DNA from: JAVVVD01 sp036652795
GTDB lineage: Bacteria; Bacillota; Clostridia; Christensenellales; CAG-138
Length of the DNA: 64,000 bases
Direction: 5' to 3'
NCBI GenBank assembly: GCA_036652795.1
Contig: JAVVVD010000004.1
Coordinates: 1 to 64,000, forward strand
Below the pieces are notes generated by a model that saw only the letters and a list, made by a program, of their open reading frames with translations, was not told the DNA's origin and ran no database searches. Position numbers and translations under genes: made by a program. Positions 15,687-26,200 of the stretch are shown in pieces; the stretch's first letter is position 1; every line of letters begins with the position of its first letter.

Positions 15687-15818
15687 GCAGTATAACATCT
15701 AAAACAGTATGATGGCAAATACCTGTGTAGCAAAAGTTCATGCTCGTTTCACATAATCGGCATAGAATGTCCGCAACCCGGTAGTATACTAATATCTAGC
15801 AAAATTGGAGGATATCGG

Positions 15819-17579
15819 ATGATTAAAATATTCAAGCATTTAAGCATTAAAGAATGGCTCATGGCTGGTATAAGCTTGGTATTTATTGTGGCCCAGGTAT
15901 ATCTGGATCTTAAGCTACCCGACTTTATGTCTTATATAACGCAATTAGTTCAAACCGAAGGCAGCGCAATGAGCGAAATTTTGCGTTCAGGCGGCTATAT
16001 GCTGCTATGCGCGCTTGGCAGTGTGCTGGCGTCCGTCATCGTCGGCTTTTTTGCGGCGCGCATAGCCGCAGCGTTCGGTATGCGCCTCAGAAGCAGCCTG
16101 TTTGATAAGGTTGAGGATTTTTCGATGCAGGAAATTAACGGCTTTTCCACTGCCAGCCTTATCACTCGCTCCACCAACGATATCACGCAGGTGCAGATGA
16201 TTATCGTTATGGGGCTTCAGGTAATGATAAAGGCCCCGATAATGGCCGTATGGGCAATACTTAAAATAGCAGGCAAAAGTTGGCAATGGACGGCGGTCAC
16301 GGGCGGAGCCGTATTGCTGCTGATGATGATGCTGCTTGTTATAATGACGTTCGTGCTGCCGCGCTTTAAAAAAATACAGCAGCTGATTGATGATCTCAAC
16401 CGCGTTACACGCGAAAACCTCACCGGCTTACGCGTGGTGCGCGCCTATAATGCGGAAAGTTTTCAAGAGAGTAAGTTTGAAAACGCAAACGCGGCCCTTA
16501 CGGACAACAGCCTTTTTGCCAACCGCATAATGAGCATACTAAACCCCGGTATGCGCATCGTTATGAACGGGCTATCTCTTGGCATATACTGGGTGGGTGC
16601 ATACCTTATAAACGCTGCTGACATGGTGAATAAAATATCCCTATTTTCTGATATGGTGGTGTTTTCAGCCTACGCCATGCAGGTGGTTATGAGCTTTATG
16701 ATGCTCACGATGATATTCATTATGCTGCCGCGCGCTTCGGTATCGGCACGCCGTATAAACGAGGTGCTGGACACGGAGTCAAGCATATTAGACGGCGCCG
16801 TGACGCATGCACCTGAAAATATAATAGGCGAGGTAGAATTCCGCAGCGTCAGCTTCAAATATCCGGATGCTGAAGAATATGTGCTGGAGGATATCAGTTT
16901 TTGCGCTCATAAGGGTGAAACCGTCGCCTTCATAGGCTCAACCGGCAGCGGCAAAAGCACGCTCATCAATCTTATCCCCCGCTTTTTTGACGTAACGGAC
17001 GGACAGATACTGATAGACGGCGTCGATGTGCGCGATTATACCCAACATGCCCTGCGCAGTAAGCTTGGTTATGTTCCGCAGCGAGCCGTGCTCTTTTCCG
17101 GAACGGTCAGCTCAAACGTTACTTATGGCGACACCGGTGCTGCAAGCCCCACACAGGAGGATGTTGCACATGCGCTCGCAATAGCTCAATCGCAGGACTT
17201 TGTTGAAAAAATGGATGGCGCCTACCAAGCGCCCATCGCTCAGGGCGGCGCAAACGTATCCGGTGGGCAGAAGCAGCGGCTGTCGATAGCCAGAGCAGTA
17301 TGCAGAAAGCCCGAAATATATATATTCGACGATTCCTTCTCCGCGCTGGACTACCGCACAGACCGAATCCTTCGCTCCGCACTCAAGCGCGAAACCGCCG
17401 GCGTCACAAGCCTTATCGTTGCCCAGCGCATAGGCACGATAAAGGATGCGGACCGCATTATAGTGCTCGACGAAGGCAAACAGGTTGGTGCAGGCACCCA
17501 CGAAGAGCTTATGAAGCAATGCGAGGTGTATCGTGAAATCGCCTATTCACAGCTTTCAAAGGAGGAATTGGACGCATGA
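15819..17579 (+). CDS. ABC exporter half, degenerate-site subunit
   Basis: This 586-residue fusion has six membrane helices (about 12-300) and an ATPase domain. Walker A is G373-S-T-G-S-G-K-S-T381, the signature is VSGGQ (480-484), and Walker B ends FDD at 503-505. The catalytic glutamate is replaced by Asp505. This is the known pattern of the non-hydrolysing composite site in heterodimeric exporters such as TM287/288 and BmrCD. The partner gene overlaps by four bases (ATGA), so the two are translationally coupled. Multidrug or lipid-like export is the usual role; the substrate is not known. RBS GGAGGA. Confidence 0.92.
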   Translation: MIKIFKHLSIKEWLMAGISLVFIVAQVYLDLKLPDFMSYITQLVQTEGSAMSEILRSGGYMLLCALGSVLASVIVGFFAARIAAAFGMRLRSSLFDKVEDFSMQEINGFSTASLITRSTNDITQVQMIIVMGLQVMIKAPIMAVWAILKIAGKSWQWTAVTGGAVLLLMMMLLVIMTFVLPRFKKIQQLIDDLNRVTRENLTGLRVVRAYNAESFQESKFENANAALTDNSLFANRIMSILNPGMRIVMNGLSLGIYWVGAYLINAADMVNKISLFSDMVVFSAYAMQVVMSFMMLTMIFIMLPRASVSARRINEVLDTESSILDGAVTHAPENIIGEVEFRSVSFKYPDAEEYVLEDISFCAHKGETVAFIGSTGSGKSTLINLIPRFFDVTDGQILIDGVDVRDYTQHALRSKLGYVPQRAVLFSGTVSSNVTYGDTGAASPTQEDVAHALAIAQSQDFVEKMDGAYQAPIAQGGANVSGGQKQRLSIARAVCRKPEIYIFDDSFSALDYRTDRILRSALKRETAGVTSLIVAQRIGTIKDADRIIVLDEGKQVGAGTHEELMKQCEVYREIAYSQLSKEELDA

Positions 17580-19420
17580 GCAAAAACGAATATACACTCG
17601 GTCAGTCCACCGCCAACACACCGCGCGGGCCCATGGGCGGTAGGCATGGCGGCATGGGGGATGGGCGCAAGGCAAAGGATTTTGGCGGCTCTTGGCGCAA
17701 GCTTCTTATATATTCAAAGCCGTATATACCCGCAACCGTTATTGCGCTGCTGTGCGCAATTGCGGGAACAGTTTTTACGCTCGTTGGGCCGGGGCAGCTT
17801 AGCAAAATAACCGACATAATACTTGCCGGCTTTAGCACCGGTATAGACATCAATGCGGTGCTTAGCATAAGCATAACCCTAGCTGTGCTGTATTGTGTGG
17901 GCGCGCTGCTTTCCTTCGCCCAGGGTTACATTATGGCCACGGTGACGCAACGGCTCTCCAAGGGGCTGCGCACCTCCATATCTCAAAAAATCAACAGGCT
18001 GCCGCTTAAGTATTTTGATTCTGTCAGCTATGGCGACGTGCTAAGCCGCGTTACAAACGATGTGGATATGATCGGCCAAACGCTAAATCAAAGTATCGGC
18101 GGGCTGGTGCTTTCGCTCGCCATGCTGCTAGGCTCGCTGCTGATGATGCTGCTTACCAATCTTGCCCTTACCGCAGCCGCAGTAATAGCCGCGCTGCTAG
18201 GCTTTGTTGGGATGTCGCTAATCATGAAGCGCTCTCAAAAGTATTTTATACGCCGCCAGCAGCACCTTGGCGAGATGAACGGCCATATTGAGGAAATCTA
18301 TGCCGGCCATAATATAGTAAAAGCATACAACGGTGAGCGCGAAGCTAAAACACGCTTTAACCAAATAAATGATGAGCTATACCAAAGCGCATGGAAATCC
18401 CAGTTTTTTTCCGGCCTGATGCAACCCATAATGGCGTTTATAGGGCATTTCGGCTACGTGGCGGTATGCGTTACAGGCGCCATGCTGGCAATGAGCGGCC
18501 ATATATCGTTTGGTGTTATCGTGGCGTTCATGGTATATGTGCGTCTGTTTACCCAGCCACTCTCCCAGATCGCGCAGGCGGCCACAAGTATGCAATCCAC
18601 TGCGGCGGCCAGCGAGCGTGTGTTTGAATTCCTCGACGAGCCTGAGCTTGAGGATGAAAGCGGCAAGACGGTACGTCTGGAAACCGCAAAGGGCGATGTT
18701 ACATTCAATCATGTAAGCTTTGGCTACACCCCCGAGCGCACCATAATCAATGATTTTTCCGCGCATATTGAGGCTGGACAAAAGATAGCCATAGTTGGGC
18801 CAACCGGCGCCGGCAAAACCACAATTGTAAATCTGCTGATGCGCTTTTACGAGCTGGGCGGAGGCGAAATACTGATAGACGGCACTCCGTTAAGCTCCCT
18901 CACGCGTGAAAACGTACATGCGCTGTTTTGCATGGTGCTTCAGGACACATGGCTGTTTGAAGGCACAATAAAGGAGAATGTGATATACGGAAAGCAGGGC
19001 GTCACCGATGCGGAGGTAACCGCTGCCTGTAAGGCTGTGGGTATGCACCACTTCATCCGCACACTGTCCCACGGTTATGATACTGTGCTCAACGACAGGG
19101 CCAACCTGTCTGCTGGGCAGAAACAGCTTTTGACGATAGCGCGCGCCATGGTGGAAAATGCGCCGTTATTGATACTTGACGAGGCCACCAGCTCCGTGGA
19201 TACACGCACGGAAGCCCAAGTTCAGCGCGCGATGGATAAGCTATCCGTTGGCAAAACCTCTTTCGTAATAGCCCATAGGCTATCCACCATAAAAAATGCC
19301 GACCTTATACTTGTTATGAAGGATGGCGATATAATTGAAAGCGGTGCTCACGAGGAGCTACTTGCGCGCGGCGGCTTCTATGCGGAGCTATATAACAGTC
19401 AATTCGAGCAGGCGTCATAA
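17576..19420 (+). CDS. ABC exporter half, catalytic subunit
   Basis: This 614-residue protein has six membrane helices (about 45-335) after a Gly-rich cytosolic N-terminus. Walker A is G408-P-T-G-A-G-K-T-T416. Walker B LLILDEATSSVD keeps the catalytic Glu536. Its signature is LSAGQ (511-515) instead of LSGGQ. In a head-to-tail dimer this degenerate signature faces the Asp505 site of the partner, so both defects fall in the same composite site and the other site is fully canonical. That matches the asymmetric heterodimer class exactly. It is coupled to the upstream half by an ATGA overlap. Confidence 0.93.
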   Translation: MSKNEYTLGQSTANTPRGPMGGRHGGMGDGRKAKDFGGSWRKLLIYSKPYIPATVIALLCAIAGTVFTLVGPGQLSKITDIILAGFSTGIDINAVLSISITLAVLYCVGALLSFAQGYIMATVTQRLSKGLRTSISQKINRLPLKYFDSVSYGDVLSRVTNDVDMIGQTLNQSIGGLVLSLAMLLGSLLMMLLTNLALTAAAVIAALLGFVGMSLIMKRSQKYFIRRQQHLGEMNGHIEEIYAGHNIVKAYNGEREAKTRFNQINDELYQSAWKSQFFSGLMQPIMAFIGHFGYVAVCVTGAMLAMSGHISFGVIVAFMVYVRLFTQPLSQIAQAATSMQSTAAASERVFEFLDEPELEDESGKTVRLETAKGDVTFNHVSFGYTPERTIINDFSAHIEAGQKIAIVGPTGAGKTTIVNLLMRFYELGGGEILIDGTPLSSLTRENVHALFCMVLQDTWLFEGTIKENVIYGKQGVTDAEVTAACKAVGMHHFIRTLSHGYDTVLNDRANLSAGQKQLLTIARAMVENAPLLILDEATSSVDTRTEAQVQRAMDKLSVGKTSFVIAHRLSTIKNADLILVMKDGDIIESGAHEELLARGGFYAELYNSQFEQAS

Positions 19421-19470
19421 TTGATTATTCGCCTACTACTCGTGTGGCAGCACTGTGGAGGGTTTGATCT

Positions 19471-20130
19471 GTGATAATGGAAAAAAACAACACCTTAAAT
19501 AAGAAGCAACTTGATGGGATCGACGGCTATGAAAAGCTAAAGGATTTCGTCAAGTTGGGGCATCTGTATCGCGGCGCAATTAAAGAGGTAAGCACCAAGC
19601 TTGAGATACTGGACGATGAATTCCAGTATATGTTTGAGCACAACCCCATCCACCATATGGAAAGCCGCATGAAATCCTTTCAGAGTGTGCGCGACAAATT
19701 AATCCGCAAGGGCTTTGAGTTCAGCACCGAAAACATGTGCGAGCATGTGATGGATATTGCAGGTATACGCGTGGTCTGCAACTATATCAACGACCTCTAT
19801 TCGCTGGCGGATATGATACAGCAGCAGGATGATATTACATTGATCAACCGCAAGGATTATATCGCGCATCCCAAGGAAAACGGCTATCGCAGCCTTCACC
19901 TTATTGTAACCGTGCCTGTTTTTACCTCTAAAAAGCCTTTGAACATTCCCGTTGAGATACAGCTTCGCACAATTGCTATGGATATGTGGGCAAGCCTTGA
20001 GCATGAGCTTAAATATAAATCAGAAAAACTGCTGCCTACACAGATTGCGGATGAATTGCGAGAGTGCGCCACAGACCTTGCTTCGATAGACAAACGTATG
20101 CAGGAAATATACTTGATGGAATCCAATTAA
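19471..20130 (+). CDS. relQ: Small alarmone synthetase, RelQ/SasB type
   Basis: This 219-residue stand-alone (p)ppGpp synthetase transfers pyrophosphate from ATP to GTP/GDP. It has no hydrolase, TGS or ACT domain. Synthetase motifs are present in order: HMESRMKSFQSVRDKL, MDIAGIRVVCNYINDLYSLA, HPKENGYRSLHLIV with the G-loop tyrosine, and VEIQLRTIAMDMWASLEHEL with the Mg-binding glutamate. The start is either GTG 19471 (nine bases after GGAGGG) or ATG 19477. It follows the exporter by 50 bases and may share its transcript. It converges on galK with only nine bases between the stops. Confidence 0.9.
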   Translation: MIMEKNNTLNKKQLDGIDGYEKLKDFVKLGHLYRGAIKEVSTKLEILDDEFQYMFEHNPIHHMESRMKSFQSVRDKLIRKGFEFSTENMCEHVMDIAGIRVVCNYINDLYSLADMIQQQDDITLINRKDYIAHPKENGYRSLHLIVTVPVFTSKKPLNIPVEIQLRTIAMDMWASLEHELKYKSEKLLPTQIADELRECATDLASIDKRMQEIYLMESN

Positions 20131-20139
20131 TGTACTTTA

Positions 20140-21306
20140 CTACAAGATTCGCCTTGGTCCATCGCCAGCTATACCTGTATAGAATTCCGCAGCATAGCCT
20201 ATGCGCCTTAGATATTCCTCGCCTATGCGCGCGCTGATGCGCTCCATCTGGCTTGTTTGCGCTATTGCCAAAGCACAACCTCCAAAGCCGCCGCCCGTCA
20301 TACGCGCTCCGGCAACGCCCTGCTGTTCCCACGCGCATTCGACCAGCGTATCCAGCTCTGTTCCCGTCACATCGTAATCATCCCTCAGCGATATGTGCGA
20401 TTCATTCATAAGCTTGCCAAACCCCATAGTATCGCCGTTTTGCAGCAATACGCACGATAGTGAAGCGCGCATGTTCTCATATACCGCGTGCTTTACCCTT
20501 TTGCGCTCAATCGGATCTGTAATAAGGCTCTTATACTCTTGAAACCCTTCGGGCGAAAGCTCACACAGCGAAGCGATATCAATCTTAGCCCTAAGCTGTG
20601 CCAACGCATGTGCGCACTGTGCGCGGCGCTGATTATATTTTGAATCCACAAGCTCACGCCGCTTGCGGGTATTCATTATTAGTATCCCATATCCCTCAAG
20701 CCGCATTGGAATATATTCGCAGTTGAGCGTGGCGGTATTTATAAACAACGCGCATCCGCTTCGGCCCATAGCTATTGCCATCTGATCCATTATTCCACAC
20801 TTTACACCTACAAAGCTGTTTTCGGCGCGCTGCGAAATCACCGCAAGCTGCCGCATATCAATAGGAAACCCGAATAATTCCTTTGCTGCAAACCCCGTAA
20901 GCACCTCCAGCGAGGCTGAGGATGATAGCCCGGCTCCGTTTGGTATATTGCCGCAAACATACATATCCATCCCTGACATCAGCGCCATGCCCTGCTGTTC
21001 AAGCGCCCATAGCACACCCAGTGCATAGTTGGCCCATCCGTTCGTCCTATTTAGGCGCAGCGCATCCAGGTCGCATTCGATCATACCCGCATCCGGAAAG
21101 TTCTTTGAAAAAAAGCGCAGCTTACGGTCGCTCCGTCTGCGCGCCACGCAATATGTTCCCATCGATAGCGCGCACGGCAGCACATGCCCTCCGCTATAAT
21201 CGATATGCTCGCCAATCAAGTTGATGCGACCCGGCGCGAAGCAGCAAACCGCACCGTCTGTTTGCGTAAATATCCGGCTAAAATCATCCGTAAGTATGCT
21301 TTCCAT
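20140..21306 (-). CDS. galK: Galactokinase
   Basis: This 388-residue GHMP kinase phosphorylates galactose at C1 in the Leloir pathway. The galactokinase signature is GRINLIGEHIDYSGG near residue 30. The ATP loop is PNGAGLSSSASLEV and the C-terminal motif is ARMTGGGFGGCALA. VKCGIMDQMAIAMG holds the catalytic aspartate region. The ATG at 21306 has GGAGACG upstream; the frame stays open upstream but the family start is here. galT and galE are absent from the window, so the pathway is completed elsewhere. A TATAAT at 21344-21349 (minus strand) may be its promoter. Confidence 0.95.
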   Translation of the reverse strand: MESILTDDFSRIFTQTDGAVCCFAPGRINLIGEHIDYSGGHVLPCALSMGTYCVARRRSDRKLRFFSKNFPDAGMIECDLDALRLNRTNGWANYALGVLWALEQQGMALMSGMDMYVCGNIPNGAGLSSSASLEVLTGFAAKELFGFPIDMRQLAVISQRAENSFVGVKCGIMDQMAIAMGRSGCALFINTATLNCEYIPMRLEGYGILIMNTRKRRELVDSKYNQRRAQCAHALAQLRAKIDIASLCELSPEGFQEYKSLITDPIERKRVKHAVYENMRASLSCVLLQNGDTMGFGKLMNESHISLRDDYDVTGTELDTLVECAWEQQGVAGARMTGGGFGGCALAIAQTSQMERISARIGEEYLRRIGYAAEFYTGIAGDGPRRIL

Positions 21307-21343
21307 ATGCGTTCGTCTCCATTGCGTCGGTATGTTTTTTTGG

Positions 21344-21349
21344 ATTATA
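21344..21349 (-). promoter_or_regulatory. Possible -10 element of galK
   Basis: A perfect TATAAT on the minus strand lies 38 bases before the galK start. No good -35 box is seen at the right distance. Confidence 0.35.
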
Positions 21350-21476
21350 CCATAAACTTCCTTTTTTAAACGCCTGTAAAACCGCCGTGCATGGATATTT
21401 TTTATCATACATGGCAATAATAAGCCAAGAAAATGGCCGGCAGAAGCCGGCATCGCTTTAAGGAGGCAAAACAATC

Positions 21477-21926
21477 ATGAAAAGAGCATGGTCAATCATT
21501 TTGACAGCGGTATTGTTTGCTGCGCTGCTGACCGCCGCCGGCTGCAAACCGAAACCCACGGCACCCTCCCCATCGCCTGTGATCGCGGTTACGCCAAAGC
21601 CATCCGCGCCGCTTCCCACACCGCCGCCCGAGCCATCGAGCGTAGTTCCTCCGGTAGTATCGCCCGCGGCATCCCCAGGTACCACTGTAGAATCCACGAT
21701 CAAGGGCTTTGAAGAGGGTAAGGTCGTTAAGGCTAAAGACGTGCCCGAGGTTGAAAAGGCCGTGAAAGCCAAGTACAAGGACGCCAAGATAAAGAGCATC
21801 ACGATGGAGACCTATGAGAATAAGCAGATCTATCACGTTATCCTTGAGGCTGCCGTGGATGGCAACAAGGATCTGTGCGTAACCTCAGACGGCGTCGTTA
21901 CTCCGATGACCACCCCAGCCCCATAA
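21477..21926 (+). CDS. Small secreted lipoprotein with proline-rich linker
   Basis: This 149-residue protein has a lipoprotein signal peptide (KRAWSIILTAVLFAALLTAAGC, acylated Cys23). A 45-residue Pro/Ser/Thr/Val linker follows, then a folded domain of about 70 residues (ESTIKGFEEGKVVKAKD onward, ending in a conserved-looking ITMETYENKQIYHVIL strand). The alpha-beta pattern K-A-K-Y-K-D-A-K-I then Y-x-V-x-L-E is reminiscent of PepSY-like domains, but that is weak. It would be anchored to the outer leaflet of the cytoplasmic membrane. TAAGGAGG precedes the ATG; a terminator follows, so it is monocistronic. Confidence 0.75.
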   Translation: MKRAWSIILTAVLFAALLTAAGCKPKPTAPSPSPVIAVTPKPSAPLPTPPPEPSSVVPPVVSPAASPGTTVESTIKGFEEGKVVKAKDVPEVEKAVKAKYKDAKIKSITMETYENKQIYHVILEAAVDGNKDLCVTSDGVVTPMTTPAP

Positions 21927-21942
21927 AATCCAGTTTATCCCC

Positions 21943-21970
21943 AATGCCCCGCTTTTGCGGGGCATTTTTT
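21943..21970 (+). terminator. Terminator after the lipoprotein gene
   Basis: ATGCCCCGC and GCGGGGCAT form a perfect nine-bp stem with a TTTT loop, followed by seven T. Confidence 0.85.
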
Positions 21971-21977
21971 TAGCACA

Positions 21978-22006
21978 TTGTTCATCCTTTCATAAAATGA
22001 TACAAT
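21978..22006 (+). promoter_or_regulatory. Promoter of the eda-thpR-addBA operon
   Basis: TTGTTC (21978-21983), a 17-base spacer and TACAAT (22001-22006), 45 bases before eda. Confidence 0.55.
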
Positions 22007-22050
22007 ATTATGAATAAATTACAATCCTGTATATTACACTGGAGGGCGCA

Positions 22051-22695
22051 ATGGATACTTTTTCATTGATAAAGGAACACAGCATAATACTGATTATGCG
22101 CAACCTGCCAAAGAGCAAGCTTCTTCGCGCCGCAAACGCGCTGATAAGGGGCGGCATACGCCTTGTTGAGGTCACCTTCGACCAACTGGGCGAAATGGAT
22201 GATACGGCTGAAAGCATACGCACGCTTATAGATGAATTCGGCGATGCGCTGTGCATAGGCGCCGGCACTGTTATGAATATAGCTCAGCTTAAGGCTGCAA
22301 AGCAAGCCGGTGCAAAATACATAATCTCACCCAACACCGATCCCGACGTTGTGTGCGCCACAAAGGCTGCCGGACTTTTATCCATGCCCGGCGCGCTTAC
22401 CCCTAGTGAAATTGTCAATGCGCATGCTCTGGGTGCGGATGTTGTCAAGATATTTCCAGCAGGGCAAATGGGATTAGGCTATTTTTCCGCGCTGCGCGCA
22501 CCTCTAGCGCACATACCGCTTGCCGCGGTAGGCGGTGTTACGCCGGATAATATTTGCGCATTCCGCAAAGCTGGTGCGGTGGCATTTGGCATATCCACAG
22601 GTATACTAAAGCAATCGTTGGTGGATTCAGGCGCCTATGACGATATCACTGCCGCGGCGCTTGCCTATGTCGCCGCGCTTATGGGGAAAAGCTGA
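22051..22695 (+). CDS. eda: KDPG/KHG aldolase
   Basis: This 214-residue class I aldolase cleaves 2-keto-3-deoxy-6-phosphogluconate to pyruvate and glyceraldehyde-3-phosphate. The TIM-barrel motifs are LVEVTFDQ with the catalytic glutamate, GAGTVMNIAQ, AGAKYIISPNTDP, and the Schiff-base lysine in DVVKIFPAGQMG. AVGGVTPDNICAF forms the phosphate-binding end. No Entner-Doudoroff dehydratase or sugar-acid pathway gene is near, so its metabolic partner is elsewhere. RBS CTGGAGGG. Its stop overlaps the start of thpR by one base. Confidence 0.92.
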   Translation: MDTFSLIKEHSIILIMRNLPKSKLLRAANALIRGGIRLVEVTFDQLGEMDDTAESIRTLIDEFGDALCIGAGTVMNIAQLKAAKQAGAKYIISPNTDPDVVCATKAAGLLSMPGALTPSEIVNAHALGADVVKIFPAGQMGLGYFSALRAPLAHIPLAAVGGVTPDNICAFRKAGAVAFGISTGILKQSLVDSGAYDDITAAALAYVAALMGKS

Positions 22696-23225
22696 TGCGG
22701 TTATTTATTGCGATTGATCTGCCCAAATCCTTTAAGGCCGAGCTGAGCCGCTTACAGCGCGAGCTTAAAGCGGTCAGTACAGGCGGACGCTTCGTACCCG
22801 AAAGCAGCTTTCATATAACACTGCATTTCATAGGCGAAAGCAATGCGCTGAGCGAAGCGGCCTCAGCTATGGCGGAGGCCGTGCGAGGCATACGCCCGTT
22901 TACGCTGCACCTTGGAGAATATGATAGCTTTTTACGCGGCAGCCGCACTTCATTTATTAAGGTGCTAGGCGAGCTTAGCGAGCTTTCCATATTACATGAA
23001 GCGCTGCAATGCACCTTGTTTGATGCGGGTTTTTCGCGTGAGCGCAAGGGATTAACCCCACACATTACGCTAGGGCGCAGCGTTGAACATGACATGGCCG
23101 CGCAGGAGGCCATGCTCCGTCTTTCACCCAATGCATCAATGACAGTGGATTCAATCGTGCTCTTTGAAAGCCGCAAGGAAAACGGCAGAATAGTCTACAT
23201 ACCCGTACACAGGCAAAGGTTTTAA
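22695..23225 (+). CDS. thpR: RNA 2',3'-cyclic phosphodiesterase
   Basis: This 176-residue 2H phosphoesterase opens 2',3'-cyclic phosphates at RNA ends. The two H-x-T motifs are HITLHFIG (SSFHITL, about residue 39) and LTPHITLGR (about residue 119). The N-terminus MRLFIAIDLP is typical of the LigT/ThpR group. It is translated from an ATG that overlaps the eda stop codon (TGATG), and is followed 18 bases later by addB, so it is part of a four-gene operon that mixes metabolism, RNA and DNA repair functions. Confidence 0.92.
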   Translation: MRLFIAIDLPKSFKAELSRLQRELKAVSTGGRFVPESSFHITLHFIGESNALSEAASAMAEAVRGIRPFTLHLGEYDSFLRGSRTSFIKVLGELSELSILHEALQCTLFDAGFSRERKGLTPHITLGRSVEHDMAAQEAMLRLSPNASMTVDSIVLFESRKENGRIVYIPVHRQRF

Positions 23226-23243
23226 CGCCGGGAGGAAATTATT

Positions 23244-26200
23244 ATGCCTGCAAAGCTTACCTTTGTTTTAGGGCGCGCCGGCAGCGGCAAAAGCCGTTAT
23301 CTGCATACGCGTATTGCCGAACTTGATGCGCGCGGCGAGACCGTAGCAGTCATCGTGCCGGAGCAATTTACATTTGAAACTGAGCGCGAGCTTGCCGCGG
23401 AGCTGCCGGGCCTAATGAATATTTCCGTCTATTCATTTACTACGCTTGCGCGCAAAGTGCTTGGCGAGTGCGGCGATAGGACGGTGTTTTTGTCAAAGCA
23501 GGGCCGCCGAATGATGATACGTAAGGCGGCGGGCGAAGCGGAGCCCAAGCTTATGGCGTTCGCTCAAGTATGCACCCGCCCCGGCTTTGCAGAAAAATGC
23601 GATGAGATGTTTTCGCTTTTCAAGCGCTTTGAGATAGACCCGCCTTCACTCGTTATGGCGGCCGAAAAACTTGAAGACGGGCCGCTGCGCCGCAAGCTAA
23701 CGGATCTTTCGCTGCTATACAGCGCCACCTGCGCCCAGCTTGAGGGTCATTACATGGATAGCGAGGATGCGTTCAGCGCGCTTAAGCTCCGCCTTCCGTC
23801 TTCATCCCTATGTGGAAAGCATATTGTAATAGATGGATTTGATCTGCTTACTGAGCAGATATACAGCGTTATAGGCTCTCTGATGCAGTTGGCTGACACA
23901 CTTATGATATCCGTTCGCATGGATGACGGTGTGCGCGATGCAGCGGTGTTCGCCGCCGAGCGCAAGGCGTATACCCGTCTGCGTGCGCTTGCGCAGGATG
24001 CAGGCTGCGCCGTTTCCAGCGTACGTCTGCCGGATTCTAACGCCACTGTGGCACGCTATGTAAATCCTGCTCTCTCGCATATTGAGCACGAGGCCTTCGC
24101 CTACCCATTCAGCGTATATGCAGGCGAACCGCATGGCATAGAGCTATTCGCCGGCACGGACCGTATGGCTGAAGCTGAGGCACTTACAAACGCCGTTGTA
24201 CGCGCGGCCAAACGCGGCATACGCTACCGCGATATGGCGGTGGTGGCCGCCGATATGGCCGCATACTTAAGCCCTGTTTCGCGCGCGTTGTGCGCACACG
24301 GCATACCGTTTTTTACAGACGCAAAGCATAAGCTTAGCATATTCGCCGCACCACGCCTTGCGGTTTTTGCGCTGCGCGCCGCCTCCCGCGGGTTTGCTCA
24401 ATCTGACATAATCTCATTACTGCGCACGGGTCTTTGCGGAGCAGACCGCGGCGACGCCGAAATTTTCGAAAACTATTTGCTACAATATGGCTTGCATGGA
24501 AACGCGCTAACCCGACCCTTTGACAGAGGGCAGGTACCCCCACGGGCCGAAGCTGCGCGAAGCCTTATTATGCCGCCGCTTATCCGCCTTAAGGAGGCGC
24601 TTGGCGCGGGCGACACGATAAACAAAAAAACGGAGGCACTCTATGCCTACATGCAGGAAGTGGATATCCGCACACAGCTATATTCCCTCACCTGTGCTTT
24701 GCGCACAGCAGGCAAGCTTGAACTTATGGAGGAAAATGCGCAGGTTTACAACAAGCTGATGGAGCTGCTTTCGCAGCTGCACGCCATAATCGGGGATGCG
24801 CGCGTATCCTCAGCACGCTACATAGAAATATTCACCGAAGGGCTGGATGCCTACGATGTGGGCGCAATCCCAACCACTGCGGATCAGGTGCTCTTTGGCA
24901 GCGTTGGGCGCACGCGCGCGCGCAGTGTCAAGGCGATGTTTATCATAGGCGCGGCGGAAGGATTATTCCCCCATTTTTACCCAGACGATGATGTTATTGA
25001 CGATGCCGAGCTAAGCAAGCTGCATGAGATTGGACTGACTCCATGGGACAGCAGCGCGGACAAATGCAGTGTAGAGCTTGTAAATACCTACAGTGCGCTT
25101 ACCAAGCCATCCGAATATCTTTACATATCATATCCGCTACGCACAGATGGTGAAGCCTGTCTGCCCGCCGCCGTGGTAGACCGCATACGCGCGCTATTTC
25201 CTACCCTGAGTGTGCAAACAGATCTAGCCGCCCACACAGCGCCTGTTGATGCTGAGGGCGGCTTTACGGAGCTGATATCCAGCCTGCGCGAATTCTGCGA
25301 AACCGGTAAGCCGGATGCTCAGCTTGCACCGTTATATTCATATTACGCTCATGATCCGCGCTATAAGGAGCGACTTGCGCTGGTAGAGAGCGCACTGTAT
25401 GACAGCGCCTCGCCCGAGCCATTTGGCATGGAGCTGGCACTTGAGTTATACCGCAACATAGGCTATGGATCCGCATCCAGGTTGGAGTTATATAACGCCT
25501 GCCCCTTCAAGCACTTCGTGCGCTATGGACTGCGTGCATTGCCCCGCCGCGAATTCACCGAGCGCAAGCCGGATGAGGGCAGCTTTTGCCATGAGGCGCT
25601 GGCCACATTTGTTGAAAAAGCACGCGAAATGGATATGGCGGCCCTCGATAACGAACAGGTGTGCGCCATATTGGACAAAATACTGCCAAAGCTTATTGAA
25701 AGCCACAACAACGGCATATTCCTTGATACCGCAAGAAATCGCGCACGTTGTGCGCTGCTTATACGCCGCATAAAAACCACGGCGTGGGCGCTTACGCAGC
25801 AGCTAGCCAGCGGCGGTTTCCGCGTAGCGGGCACTGAGGTGGAGTTTGGTGATGGAAAGCCGCTTCCTGCGCTGCACATCATTGAGGGCAACCGTGAATA
25901 CCGCCTAAGCGGCCGTATAGATAGATTGGATACGGCAAATATCGATGGTGAATCGTATTACCGCGTGGTGGATTATAAGTCCGGCGAGCGCACATTCGAT
26001 TACGCTCAGCTGTATCACGGGTTAAGCCTTCAGCTGCCGCTATATATCGCGGCGGCCGGTGCGGCCGATTCGGCGGCGCATGCGGCAGGCATGTACTATC
26101 TGCCCATAAAAGATCCTGCCATAAATGAGGATACGCCCGAAGAAAAGCTAAGTGCAGAGCTGTATAAGCAGTTCCGCTTAAGGGGGCTTACGCTAAACGA

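Noticed and set aside
21307..21474. N-terminal extension of galactokinase
   Set aside because: Family alignment places the start at 21306, where a GGAGACG site is found; the extension contains a TATAAT.
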